Assembly (NCBI GenBank): GCA_017460805.1
Contig: JAFUAF010000047.1
Location: 1 to 64,000 of the forward strand
Reading direction: 5' to 3'
Source: Bacillota bacterium
Lineage (GTDB): Bacteria > Bacillota > Clostridia > Lachnospirales > CAG-274
DNA: 64,000 nt
The notes under the pieces were generated by a model. That model ran no database searches, was not told where the DNA came from, and worked only from the letters and a program-made list of their open reading frames with translations. The position numbers and the translations under genes are program-made. Numbering within the stretch: position 1 is the first letter of the stretch; every line of letters starts with the position of its first letter. Of this stretch, positions 52,601 to 60,833 are shown one piece after another.

Positions 52601-53746
52601 AGGTAACTTTTTATAGTTATTGGCCAACGCTCCGACAGATAAGATCAAAAGCAAACCTATTATAATATATATTCCCGCCATTGTGCCAATGTCTTTGGGA
52701 GTATCGGGATTTTGAAGAAGTTCATATAATTTGTATATTTCCGAGTATGCCGACTCTCTTGAACACTCTTCTTCTGTGTCCTGTATTTCCCTTACCTTGC
52801 TCCATTCGGTCAAAATATGGTTATCGGCGGCTGTTTTGTTTAATGCGCTTAAAACAGTCCTTTGAGATATTGCTTTTTCGTTTATATACAAATCATTGTC
52901 AGACCCTAATATACCTTTATCTGCCAAAAACAAGCAATACGGATGGTTTACATCCACAAAATGAGTGCCCGATGTAAAATTATCAATATTGTAATTCACC
53001 GCTCTACAATAAGCCCGCCCCAGAACAATACCAAAATCAAGCTTGGTTATTCCTTTATCAAAGAAACAAAGTTCATTATTAAATAACAGTTTATCATCTG
53101 CCATTTTGTCAATATTTTCGGCAAATTGCTCATCGGAACGTTCAGTCGGTACAAAATCCGCTGCCGTTTCGCCGTTTTTAAGCTCTTTGAATAAGGCATA
53201 ATACTTTGTACCGTTTATTTCCTTTTCCTTAAAAGTATAGGATTTGTCAACCCTTTCAGACTCGGATTCTTCGGTTTCATAGTTCATCTTCAAACAATCA
53301 AATGGTATATAACCAATTGTTTTTCTTGCTGTATTTGAATCCACCAATTTCCCTTCGGAGTTTATTGTAAATAATTCATGAAACCGTATATCATTGTAAT
53401 GATATTTTGGCTTATATACATCAAATAAACCACCCGAAAGATACTGATGAAAGGAAATAATTCCAACCTGCTCATCTTTTGCGTATAATGTACAATAATC
53501 TCCCGAATTATATAATTGTGTACCATTCGGTTTTAAATATCCATCTTCAACTCTATCAAAAATGTAATAATCTTCAGGCTCAACTTTATAAAAATCAGGA
53601 GAATATGCGACCACACTGTATCCATCCCAAACCCGTTTTGCATATTCATAATTGTAATCTGTTAATTGTATTTCATCCGCCAAAACATTACAAGGAGATA
53701 AAACTATCATTAAAATAAAAAATAAGTTTTTTATATAATTTTTCAT
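52496..53746 (-). CDS. Exported paralogue A with SLH-like segment; C terminus replaced by repeat
   Basis: 416 residues. Signal peptide MKNYIKNLFFILMIVLSPCNVLA, an unknown domain (about 25-180), a segment resembling a worn SLH repeat (about 235-305: KLDFGIVLGRAYCRAVNY, HFVDVNHPYC), and a membrane helix at about 357-377. It is a tandem paralogue of the next gene. After GALANNYKK the last 37 residues (start LPNHKWRASAL) have no match in the paralogue and are encoded by the repeat at 52471-52600, so the natural tail is lost. No known function. Confidence 0.75.
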   Translation of the reverse strand: MKNYIKNLFFILMIVLSPCNVLADEIQLTDYNYEYAKRVWDGYSVVAYSPDFYKVEPEDYYIFDRVEDGYLKPNGTQLYNSGDYCTLYAKDEQVGIISFHQYLSGGLFDVYKPKYHYNDIRFHELFTINSEGKLVDSNTARKTIGYIPFDCLKMNYETEESESERVDKSYTFKEKEINGTKYYALFKELKNGETAADFVPTERSDEQFAENIDKMADDKLLFNNELCFFDKGITKLDFGIVLGRAYCRAVNYNIDNFTSGTHFVDVNHPYCLFLADKGILGSDNDLYINEKAISQRTVLSALNKTAADNHILTEWSKVREIQDTEEECSRESAYSEIYKLYELLQNPDTPKDIGTMAGIYIIIGLLLILSVGALANNYKKLPNHKWRASALREVARESHCAYGAQLPVPCSSDDLL

Positions 53747-55299
53747 ATAAGACTCTCCTTACTGCCATATACGGGTTGGTTTTTAATCTTTCGCTTTGAT
53801 TTGTCGTTAAGCAATGCTCCGACAGATAAGATAAAAAGCGAGCCTGTTATAATATATATTCCGCTCATTGCGCCAATGTCTTTGGGTGTGTCGGGATTTT
53901 GCAAAAGGTCGTATAATTTGTATATTTCGGAATATGCCAACTCTCTTGAACACTCTTCTTCTGTGTCCTGTATTTCTTTTACCTTGCTCCATTCAGCTAA
54001 AATATGGTTTTCGGCGGCTATTTTGTTTAATGCGCTTAAAACCGTACTTTGAGATATTGCTTTTTCGTTTATATACAAATCATTGTCGGAACCTAATATC
54101 CTTTTATCCGCCAAATACAAGCAATACGGATGGTTTACATCCACAAAATGGGTGTCCGATGTAAAATTATCAATATTGTAATTCACCGCTCTACAATAAG
54201 CCCGCCCCAGAACGATACCAAAGTCAAGTTTGGTTATACCCCTGTCAAAAAAACATAACTCATTATTATACAACAACTTATCGGCAGCCATTTTGTCAAT
54301 ATTATCGCTGTATTGCCCGTCAGGTCGCTCCGTAGGGATAAAGTCCGCCGCCGATTCCCCGTCTTTTAATTCCTTGAATAAGGCATAATACTTTACACCG
54401 TTTATTATCTTCTCCTTAATAACATAGGAATCGTCCATTCTGTAGGAAACTATATTTCCACTTTTATAGTCCATATAAACAGGTGACACGTCTCCTTTTG
54501 AATAACCGCCTGCTCTTTTCATACTTACACGCACAAACTCCATTTTTTTATAAATCAAAGATGTTGCAAGGTAAGAAAAGTCTGCATTACTTATTCTATA
54601 GCCGAAGTCGAAATTATATACAATCGCTTCGTTCTCATACGTTTCTATTTTTTCTTTACCTTTATATAATTCTATTTTAACATTTGTTTTATTATTTGTA
54701 GCAGGCATATCATAAATCACAGTTGCAAATATGCCATTATCTGCGTTGTAGTAAACATCTGCTTCTTTTTTAAAATAAAATGCTTCTTCTGTTTGCAAAT
54801 CTAATATTCCGTAATTTTTGTGACCGATATCACAAATATAGTAATAATTGCTAAGAGAATCACAAAACCCACCAAAACCGAATTTTGTCAATAGTTTCCC
54901 GTCGGAATTCATTACTGCGTTTGTCAAAGACTCTTCCCAAGTATCATTATAAGCAGCAGGTGCTTTGTGAACAATAAAATCTTTACCCGTAACCGATTGA
55001 GGATATCTGTAACCTTCGTTATATGTAACCCCTTGTCCGTTATAAGCATCAAAAAAATTATAATACACTGTATAATCGGCGGAATTGTATAACATTGTTC
55101 CGTTTGCTTTAAGAATATTGCTTTCGGTATTAAAATATTTCTTTTCTCCATATATGTATTCATCAGAATGAGCTACATATGTAAATTTGTCAAGCAGTTT
55201 TTTGGCGCTCGTAAAATCATAATCCGTTAATTGTATTTCCTCCGCAAAGACATTACAAGGGAATAAAACTATCATTAAAATAAGAAATATTTTTTTCAT
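53743..55299 (-). CDS. Exported paralogue B with SLH-like segment and C-terminal membrane helix
   Basis: 518 residues from ATG 55299 (frame is open 22 residues further up without a ribosome site). Signal peptide MKKIFLILMIVLFPCNVFA, an N-terminal unknown domain about 120 residues larger than in paralogue A, the same SLH-like segment, then a helix (SGIYIITGSLFILSVGALL) and a basic cytoplasmic tail. The helix anchors it in the membrane, with the bulk outside. It overlaps paralogue A by 4 bp. No family recognised. Confidence 0.78.
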   Translation of the reverse strand: MKKIFLILMIVLFPCNVFAEEIQLTDYDFTSAKKLLDKFTYVAHSDEYIYGEKKYFNTESNILKANGTMLYNSADYTVYYNFFDAYNGQGVTYNEGYRYPQSVTGKDFIVHKAPAAYNDTWEESLTNAVMNSDGKLLTKFGFGGFCDSLSNYYYICDIGHKNYGILDLQTEEAFYFKKEADVYYNADNGIFATVIYDMPATNNKTNVKIELYKGKEKIETYENEAIVYNFDFGYRISNADFSYLATSLIYKKMEFVRVSMKRAGGYSKGDVSPVYMDYKSGNIVSYRMDDSYVIKEKIINGVKYYALFKELKDGESAADFIPTERPDGQYSDNIDKMAADKLLYNNELCFFDRGITKLDFGIVLGRAYCRAVNYNIDNFTSDTHFVDVNHPYCLYLADKRILGSDNDLYINEKAISQSTVLSALNKIAAENHILAEWSKVKEIQDTEEECSRELAYSEIYKLYDLLQNPDTPKDIGAMSGIYIITGSLFILSVGALLNDKSKRKIKNQPVYGSKESLI

Positions 55300-55373
55300 T
55301 TGTATCAACACCCCTTTCATATATAATAACACCCATAACGGCAAAAAGGGGTACAGCATATGCAAAAATTTTT

Positions 55374-55410
55374 TATCGTGAACGTCAAAAATATTTGGAC
55401 GTTCACGATA
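55374..55410. promoter_or_regulatory. Perfect 13-bp-arm palindrome upstream of the exported paralogues
   Basis: TATCGTGAACGTC, 11-bp AT-rich centre, GACGTTCACGATA. There is no T run, so an operator is more likely than a terminator. A second, imperfect palindrome lies at about 55428-55461 (AATTGTACTCAAGC-ga-GCTTAAGTCCAATT), and its right arm holds TTGGAC, a possible minus-strand -35. Confidence 0.5.
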
Positions 55411-55487
55411 TGATGGGGCTCATAAATAATTGTACTCAAGCGAGCTTAAGTCCAATTATTTAATTCGCTTACTATAATTTCCTTAAT

Positions 55488-55520
55488 TAAAAAAGCTGCC
55501 CTATGTAATAAGACAGCTTT
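55488..55520 (-). terminator. Terminator of the metallophosphoesterase operon
   Basis: The stem AAAGCTG/CAGCTTT (with extra pairs) is followed by a T run on the minus strand. Confidence 0.7.
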
Positions 55521-55578
55521 CTGATGTGTTTTAAAAGCAGAATTATCCCGACGGCGCAAAGTGCGGCGGACCGTCCGC

Positions 55579-56412
55579 CTATCTTACATCGACAACTGCC
55601 AGTTCGGGGCGGTTGAAGAAACGCGGAAGGGTATTTCTGCAAAGGCCGCGGCTTACTATCATGGTATGGTTTTCAAAATCATACCTGCCGCCCGCATATT
55701 TTGGGAAAAACCCCTGATTGGGTGCATACAGACCATTAAGCACAAAGGGTATGCGCACCTGTCCGCCGTGGGCGTGGCCGCAGAGCGATAAATCGAAATC
55801 GGTATTTTTATAGTATTCGACCCCGTCGGGGCGGTGGGATAAAAGCACATTCAGTTCGGCTGTATCAACGCCCGAATTCAGCTGTTCAAGCGTCTGCGCC
55901 CATTTGTCATTGACATCCCAGCTGTTGAAATATTCGGGGTCTTCTATGCCGTACAGATTTATTTTAGTGCCGTTAAGTTCTATGACCCGTTTGTCGTTTT
56001 CGATAACATCCACACCGTAAGAACGCATTTTATCCTTTATCTCCGCTATTTCGCCCGACCAGTACTCGTGATTGCCCGCCGCATAATAACAGGGATAGCG
56101 CTCGGCAATATTTTCAAGCAGTTCCCATGTACGTTCATGGGGCGCTTTGTCATCGCAGATATCGCCGCCAAGCAGGATAATGTCGGGGCTTGTTTTATCT
56201 ATGGCTTTTATCAGTTCGCTTTGTTTGTCGCCGTAGTAGGAGCTGTGCGAGTCCGCCACAAGCAGGATGCGCACAAAGTTTTTGTTTTTGCCCGAATCAA
56301 AGGTGTATGTCCGCACCGCAATATCCCAACGGAAAGCGTATATCATAAAAATTATCAGCAGCGCAAGGATAAAATTTGCGCGTTTGTTTCGTTTTTTTCT
56401 TGCTTTTTTCAT
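55579..56412 (-). CDS. Membrane-anchored calcineurin-like metallophosphoesterase
   Basis: 277 residues. A basic N terminus and one membrane helix (about 12-32), then the metallophosphatase motifs in order: LLVADSHSSYYG, LLGGDICDD, AAGNHEYW, LSHRPDG and CGHAHGGQVRIP. This layout matches YkuE-type enzymes that face the outside. The substrate is unknown (lipid A-like in other phyla, so probably a wall or lipid phosphoester here). It starts 1 bp after the stop of the preceding gene. Confidence 0.9.
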   Translation of the reverse strand: MKKARKKRNKRANFILALLIIFMIYAFRWDIAVRTYTFDSGKNKNFVRILLVADSHSSYYGDKQSELIKAIDKTSPDIILLGGDICDDKAPHERTWELLENIAERYPCYYAAGNHEYWSGEIAEIKDKMRSYGVDVIENDKRVIELNGTKINLYGIEDPEYFNSWDVNDKWAQTLEQLNSGVDTAELNVLLSHRPDGVEYYKNTDFDLSLCGHAHGGQVRIPFVLNGLYAPNQGFFPKYAGGRYDFENHTMIVSRGLCRNTLPRFFNRPELAVVDVR

Positions 56413-56413
56413 T

Positions 56414-57919
56414 TTATCCCATTATAAGACCGAGTTCAACTTCCTCTGTGCCGTATTTCACTGTCGTTGTATCATCCGTGAAATGATATACATAAATATA
56501 TTCCTTGCCATCCTTGGTCTTGTAGGTCTCTTCCTGACGTGTAAGGCCTATTTTATCAACTTCCTTGCCGTCCTTGCCGTAAACGGTAAAGATATTGTCC
56601 TTGCTGACATAAGTTCTGCCGTCGTCGCCCGCATAGTAAACATCATCATCCGTGCCGTAGGACTCGCTGTTGAAAAGAACTTTGTTATGCTCCTCTTCGG
56701 GGTCACAGGTCAAAGTTATCGTGCCGCTGTCCGATTTAAGCGTGTATTTTTCGGCAAAATCGCCGTCAACGACATATTCCTTTTTGTCATTTCCCGCATA
56801 TATCATTTTAACGCTGTCGGGAACGGACTTTGCAGATTCGATAACATTGTAGTTTTCGTCGCTTACAATAAGATAATCATACTTGGTCGTATAGATTTTA
56901 TTGTCGCTGCCCATCTGCGCAAAATCAAATTTTTCCTTAAAGGGAACAAACTTGCCGTCAGTACCGATAAAACCGTCCGTATAACCGTCTTCATACGCCT
57001 GTACGATGCACACCGTGCCGCCCTTATCATCTGCGTATACATAGTGATACTCATTTGTGGAAGTATATTCGGCTATCTTTTTGCCGTTTTTATCCGTTAT
57101 GGTAAGCACATTCATATCGGGGAAGCCGTAAACATTTCCGTCCCGGTCTTTCAGCTCGTAATTATCGGAAAATGTCATTTCCGTTTTTTTGCCGTCCTTT
57201 ATGACATAAACTGTGTCCATATCGACATAGCCGTAAATAAGCCTGTTGCCGTTTTTATCCAAATATACTTCCTCGCTTGCTCCCGAAGATGTGTATGCCG
57301 CACTCACTTTGCCGTCCTTGTCCTTTACGGTAAGCGCTGCGACCTCATTGCCCTCGGCATCTTGGCTGTAAGAAACGGTATAGCTGCCGCCGTTTATGTC
57401 CGTGTATGCCTCGCCATCGGGAAGAATGACCTCAACATCTTCGATATCTTCCCCGCCGTCCTCGCCGCCGTAAACGGAAATGCTCTTTGTATCTGCATCC
57501 CAGTCTGTTGTATAGCCAAAACTTTCGGCAACAAATCTTATGGGGAGCATTGTTCTTTCGTTTATGATAACGGGTGCTGTGTCAAGCTGTGTTTCTTCGC
57601 CGTTGTAAGAAGCGGTCAGGCTGTTTACGGTGAGTTTTACCTCGCCGCCTTTGCCGTCCGTAAGTGTAGCCGTTTTGGTGTCCGCATCCCAGTCGGCATT
57701 TCCGTCAAGCGCCTCGACTATGGCTCTTACGGGTACAAATGTACGGCTGTCGATTATAACGGGCGGCGCATCAAGCTGTGAAGCTTCGCCGTTTATCGTC
57801 ATTTCGGGGTTGTCGATCTGTAAGCCCACAGTCCTGCCCTCGGCATAAACCGCCGTACTTAAAGCCATGACCGCAGCCGCAGCCGTTAAAAATGTCAAAA
57901 GTTTTTTGTGTTTTTTCAT
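56414..57919 (-). CDS. Secreted protein with two copper-amine-oxidase-N-like domains
   Basis: 501 residues from ATG 57919 (AAAGGAAG upstream); the 72 codons above it are unsupported. Signal peptide cut near VYA-EG. Two stalk-type repeats follow (about 30-90 and 92-150, each with TxxPVRxxxEAL/F and WDADTK motifs) of the Cu_amine_oxidN1 kind, which are wall-associated modules without enzyme activity. The remaining 340 residues hold many short beta repeats (KDGKEVDKIG, DKNGNRLIYGYVD) and may form a propeller. Substrate or partner unknown. Confidence 0.82.
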   Translation of the reverse strand: MKKHKKLLTFLTAAAAVMALSTAVYAEGRTVGLQIDNPEMTINGEASQLDAPPVIIDSRTFVPVRAIVEALDGNADWDADTKTATLTDGKGGEVKLTVNSLTASYNGEETQLDTAPVIINERTMLPIRFVAESFGYTTDWDADTKSISVYGGEDGGEDIEDVEVILPDGEAYTDINGGSYTVSYSQDAEGNEVAALTVKDKDGKVSAAYTSSGASEEVYLDKNGNRLIYGYVDMDTVYVIKDGKKTEMTFSDNYELKDRDGNVYGFPDMNVLTITDKNGKKIAEYTSTNEYHYVYADDKGGTVCIVQAYEDGYTDGFIGTDGKFVPFKEKFDFAQMGSDNKIYTTKYDYLIVSDENYNVIESAKSVPDSVKMIYAGNDKKEYVVDGDFAEKYTLKSDSGTITLTCDPEEEHNKVLFNSESYGTDDDVYYAGDDGRTYVSKDNIFTVYGKDGKEVDKIGLTRQEETYKTKDGKEYIYVYHFTDDTTTVKYGTEEVELGLIMG

Positions 57920-57945
57920 GTTTTTCTTCCTTTCTTTTAATGGTT

Positions 57946-58335
57946 TTATTTTGCTTTTATCCGTCCGCCTAAAAATGAACCCAAAAGCATTGGCATAAAT
58001 GCTATGATATAGATAACAGCACCCATAAACAGCGCCGAAACAAATGCAGTTCCCGCCCCATGCGCTCCGTGCACAAAAATACCGCGGACAGGTATGTACC
58101 AAGCGCATAACACAGATATAAAAGGCATTATCCATATTCCCTCATATTTGTCCGTCAGCCCAAGTATTACGCCGCATATTACCGAAGATACAGCTATAAC
58201 GATCGGCAGACAAATTATGATATATCCAAGCCCGTCAATTATAAAAACGGGTATTATAAAAACCGTCAAAAACGATATGGCAAAATATATAAAAGCCAAT
58301 ATCTTTGTCGGTATATCAAATATGTCCCAAATCAT
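57946..58335 (-). CDS. Small multi-pass membrane protein
   Basis: 129 residues from ATG 58335 with GGAGGGG 6 nt upstream. Four hydrophobic helices (about 8-32, 36-58, 67-90 and 98-122). No family recognised. It is first in the run with the stalk protein (26 bp gap) and the phosphoesterase. Confidence 0.75.
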   Translation of the reverse strand: MIWDIFDIPTKILAFIYFAISFLTVFIIPVFIIDGLGYIIICLPIVIAVSSVICGVILGLTDKYEGIWIMPFISVLCAWYIPVRGIFVHGAHGAGTAFVSALFMGAVIYIIAFMPMLLGSFLGGRIKAK

Positions 58336-58366
58336 ATATGCCCCTCCATGATCAATAAACAATTCA

Positions 58367-58395
58367 TTGCATATTTTGCCGCATTATGATATAAT
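58367..58395 (+). promoter_or_regulatory. Promoter of the 33-residue hydrophobic peptide
   Basis: TTGCAT (58367-58372), 17-bp spacer, TATAAT (58390-58395). The leader then holds a GTTGTC/GACAAC hairpin at about 58402-58428, before the ribosome site. Confidence 0.7.
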
Positions 58396-58446
58396 GGCTT
58401 TGTTGTCAAACCTCTGATCCCGACAACGGAAAGGGGGGCAAGTAAT

Positions 58447-58548
58447 ATGCAACATCTCATCGGTTTTTTATTATCTGTTGCGGCAAGTGTATTAGGTAAC
58501 TTCATAAGCAAGTGCATTGAATACATAAGCAAGTGGCTTGACAGATAA
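58447..58548 (+). CDS. 33-residue hydrophobic peptide, type I toxin-like
   Basis: ATG at 58447 with a very strong AGGGGGG site. The peptide (starts MQHLIGFLLSVAASVLG, ends YISKWLDR) has one membrane helix and a short charged tail, the usual shape of small toxic or holin-like peptides in type I toxin-antitoxin loci. Promoter, leader hairpin and terminator are all close. No antisense RNA promoter could be fixed by eye. Confidence 0.65.
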   Translation: MQHLIGFLLSVAASVLGNFISKCIEYISKWLDR

Positions 58549-58610
58549 ACCAAGCGTTGACAACAAGCCCGCGGAATTCCCATAGCCGCCAAAAGTTGGG
58601 ATGAAAAAAG

Positions 58611-58644
58611 AAAGCGGGAGTGTTGCAGCACCCCCGTTTTCTCT
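58611..58644 (+). terminator. Terminator of the hydrophobic peptide transcript
   Basis: The stem CGGGAGTG/CACCCCCG (one mismatch) is followed by TTTTCTCTTT. Confidence 0.75.
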
Positions 58645-58731
58645 TTATCGCGTCAAGTAACGCAACATCTCTGGTTTATAATTATTATAAACCTACGACG
58701 TGATTTTGTCAAGTGTGCGTTTTGGGAAATC

Positions 58732-59014
58732 AACCGCAAAGATAGATGCGGACAATTGCGAAGCAATTGGCTTTTGGCGAAGCCAAAAGTTGTGAACTTC
58801 AACCGCAAAGATAGATGCGGACAATTGCGAAGCAATTGGCTTTTGGCGAAGCCAAAAGTTGTGAACTTCAACCGCAAAGATAGATGCGGACAATTGCGAA
58901 GCAATTGGCTTTTGGCAAAGCCAAAAGTTGTGAACTTCAACCGCAAAGATAGATGCGGACAATTGCGAAGCAATTGGCTTTTGGCAAAGCCAAAAGTTGT
59001 GAACTTCAACCGCA
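58732..59014. repeat. Four tandem 69-bp hairpin-rich repeats after lepA
   Basis: Units start at 58732, 58801, 58870 and 58939, with 7 bp of a fifth at 59008. Each unit contains three inverted repeats: CCGCAAAGATAGATGCGG, ATTGCGAAGCAAT and CTTTTGGCGAAGCCAAAAG. Units 1-2 have GGCGAAGCC; units 3-4 have GGCAAAGCC. As 69 is a multiple of three, frames stay open on both strands, but none has a ribosome site. They lie 11 bp beyond the lepA stop. Confidence 0.9.
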
Positions 59015-59024
59015 GTATCCCCGT

Positions 59025-60833
59025 TTACTCCTCATCCAGCTTCAGCACGCTCATAAAAGCGGACTGTGGCACTTCTATACTGCCGATCTGGCGCATACGT
59101 TTCTTACCCTCTTTCTGCTTTTCGAGCAGTTTTTTCTTACGGGTTATATCGCCGCCATAGCATTTTGCAAGCACGTCTTTACGCACCGCGGAAATAGTTT
59201 CTCTTGCGATTATCTTATTGCCGATAGCCGCCTGAATGGGTATCTCAAACTGGTGTCTCGGTATTTCTTTTTTAAGCTTTTCGGCCATTTTACGGCCTTT
59301 GTCCGCAGCAGAGGACTCGTGAACGATAAACGAAAGTGCATCCACGACCTCTCTGTTTACCATCATATCCAGCTTGACAAGCTTGCTTTCCTCATAGCCC
59401 TTTAATTCATAGTCAAAAGAGGCATAGCCGCGTGTCCTTGATTTTAAAACATCAAAAAAGTCGTATATTATCTCGTTAAGCGGCAGGTTATAGGTCAGCA
59501 CCGCCCTTGTTTCCTCTAAATATTCCATGCCGACATATTCGCCGCGGCGCTGCTGGCAAAGCTCCATTACAGTGCCGATATACTCGCTTGGCAGGATTAT
59601 CTCGGCCTTTACGATAGGCTCTTCCATTTTTACTATGGTCGTCACATCGGGCAGGTCGGAGGGGTTTGAAAGGTCGATACATTCGCCGTTTGTAAGATAG
59701 ACTTTGTAAATAACGCTCGGTGCGGTAGTCACAAGGTCAAGATCGAACTCTCTTTCAAGACGCTCCTGCACTATCTCAAGGTGCAAAAGTCCGAGGAAAC
59801 CGCAGCGGAAGCCGAAACCGAGCGCAACGGAAGTCTCCGCCTCAAAATTAAGAGCGGCATCGTTGAGCTGCAATTTTTCAAGCGCATCTCTCAGATCCTG
59901 ATATTTGCTGCCGTCCGCGGGGAAAATACCGCAGTATACCATGCTGTTTACCTTTTTATAACCGGGCAGCGGCTTGTCAACGGGGTTTGCGGCATCGGTA
60001 ACGGTATCGCCTATCTGTGTATCGCGCACATTTTTAATGCTTGCCGTAAGATAGCCTACATCGCCCGCCATAAGGCTGTCGGTCGGGATATATCTTCCCG
60101 GACCGAAAACACCGACTTCCACGACCTCAAATTCCTTGCCCGTAGCCATAAAGCGCACCTTTGTACCCTTTTTAAGCGTGCCGTCAAAAACGCGCATAAA
60201 AACTATAACGCCCTTGTAGCTGTCGTAAAAACTGTCGAAGATAAGCGCTTTAAGCGGCGCATTTTCATCGCCGTTCGGCGCGGGGATATTTTTTATTACT
60301 CCCTCGAAAACATCGTCGATATTTATATCCGCCTTTGCGGAGATAAGCGGCGCATTTTCGCAGTCAAGACCGATAATATCCTCTATTTCCTTTTTAACGC
60401 GGTCGGGTTCTGCGCTGGGCAGGTCTATTTTATTGATAACGGGCAAAACTTCAAGGTCGTTGTCAAGCGCAAGATACACGTTTGCAAGTGTCTGCGCCTC
60501 CACGCCCTGCGCCGCATCAACAACAAGCACCGCACCGTCACAGGCTGCCAAAGAACGCGATACCTCGTAATTAAAATCGACATGGCCGGGGGTGTCTATC
60601 AGGTTAAAAATATACTCCTCGCCGTCAGCCGCCTTGTGGATAAGGCGCACCGCCTGGGATTTTATCGTAATACCCCTTTCACGCTCCAGATCCATATTGT
60701 CAAGCACCTGCTCCTGCATCTCGCGCTCGGTCAGAAGACCCGTCTTTTGGATAAGTCTGTCCGCAAGCGTCGATTTGCCGTGGTCTATATGCGCTATTAT
60801 ACTGAAATTTCTAATGTGTGACTGTCTGCTCAA
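59025..60833 (-). CDS. lepA: Elongation factor 4 (LepA), back-translocating GTPase
   Basis: 602 residues, standard length. The GTPase domain has [23 protein letters not shown] and NKIDLPSA; then domains II, III and V, and the LepA-specific C-terminal domain ([28 protein letters not shown], ending in [16 protein letters not shown] and the [11 protein letters not shown] motif). The start is a TTG overlapping the upstream stop (TTGA), with GAGGAG 7 nt before it. It is therefore translated in coupling with the dockerin protease gene. Confidence 0.96.
   Translation of the reverse strand: MSRQSHIRNFSIIAHIDHGKSTLADRLIQKTGLLTEREMQEQVLDNMDLERERGITIKSQAVRLIHKAADGEEYIFNLIDTPGHVDFNYEVSRSLAACDGAVLVVDAAQGVEAQTLANVYLALDNDLEVLPVINKIDLPSAEPDRVKKEIEDIIGLDCENAPLISAKADINIDDVFEGVIKNIPAPNGDENAPLKALIFDSFYDSYKGVIVFMRVFDGTLKKGTKVRFMATGKEFEVVEVGVFGPGRYIPTDSLMAGDVGYLTASIKNVRDTQIGDTVTDAANPVDKPLPGYKKVNSMVYCGIFPADGSKYQDLRDALEKLQLNDAALNFEAETSVALGFGFRCGFLGLLHLEIVQERLEREFDLDLVTTAPSVIYKVYLTNGECIDLSNPSDLPDVTTIVKMEEPIVKAEIILPSEYIGTVMELCQQRRGEYVGMEYLEETRAVLTYNLPLNEIIYDFFDVLKSRTRGYASFDYELKGYEESKLVKLDMMVNREVVDALSFIVHESSAADKGRKMAEKLKKEIPRHQFEIPIQAAIGNKIIARETISAVRKDVLAKCYGGDITRKKKLLEKQKEGKKRMRQIGSIEVPQSAFMSVLKLDEE

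Noticed and set aside
56267-57781. 504-residue plus-strand ORF
   Set aside because: Antisense to the copper-amine-oxidase-N-like gene; composition is unlike a protein and there is no ribosome site.
58732-59014. Repeat array resembling a CRISPR
   Set aside because: Units are contiguous 69-bp copies with no unique spacers, and no cas gene is near.
59781-60821. 346-residue plus-strand ORF
   Set aside because: Antisense to lepA; a mirror of its codon pattern.
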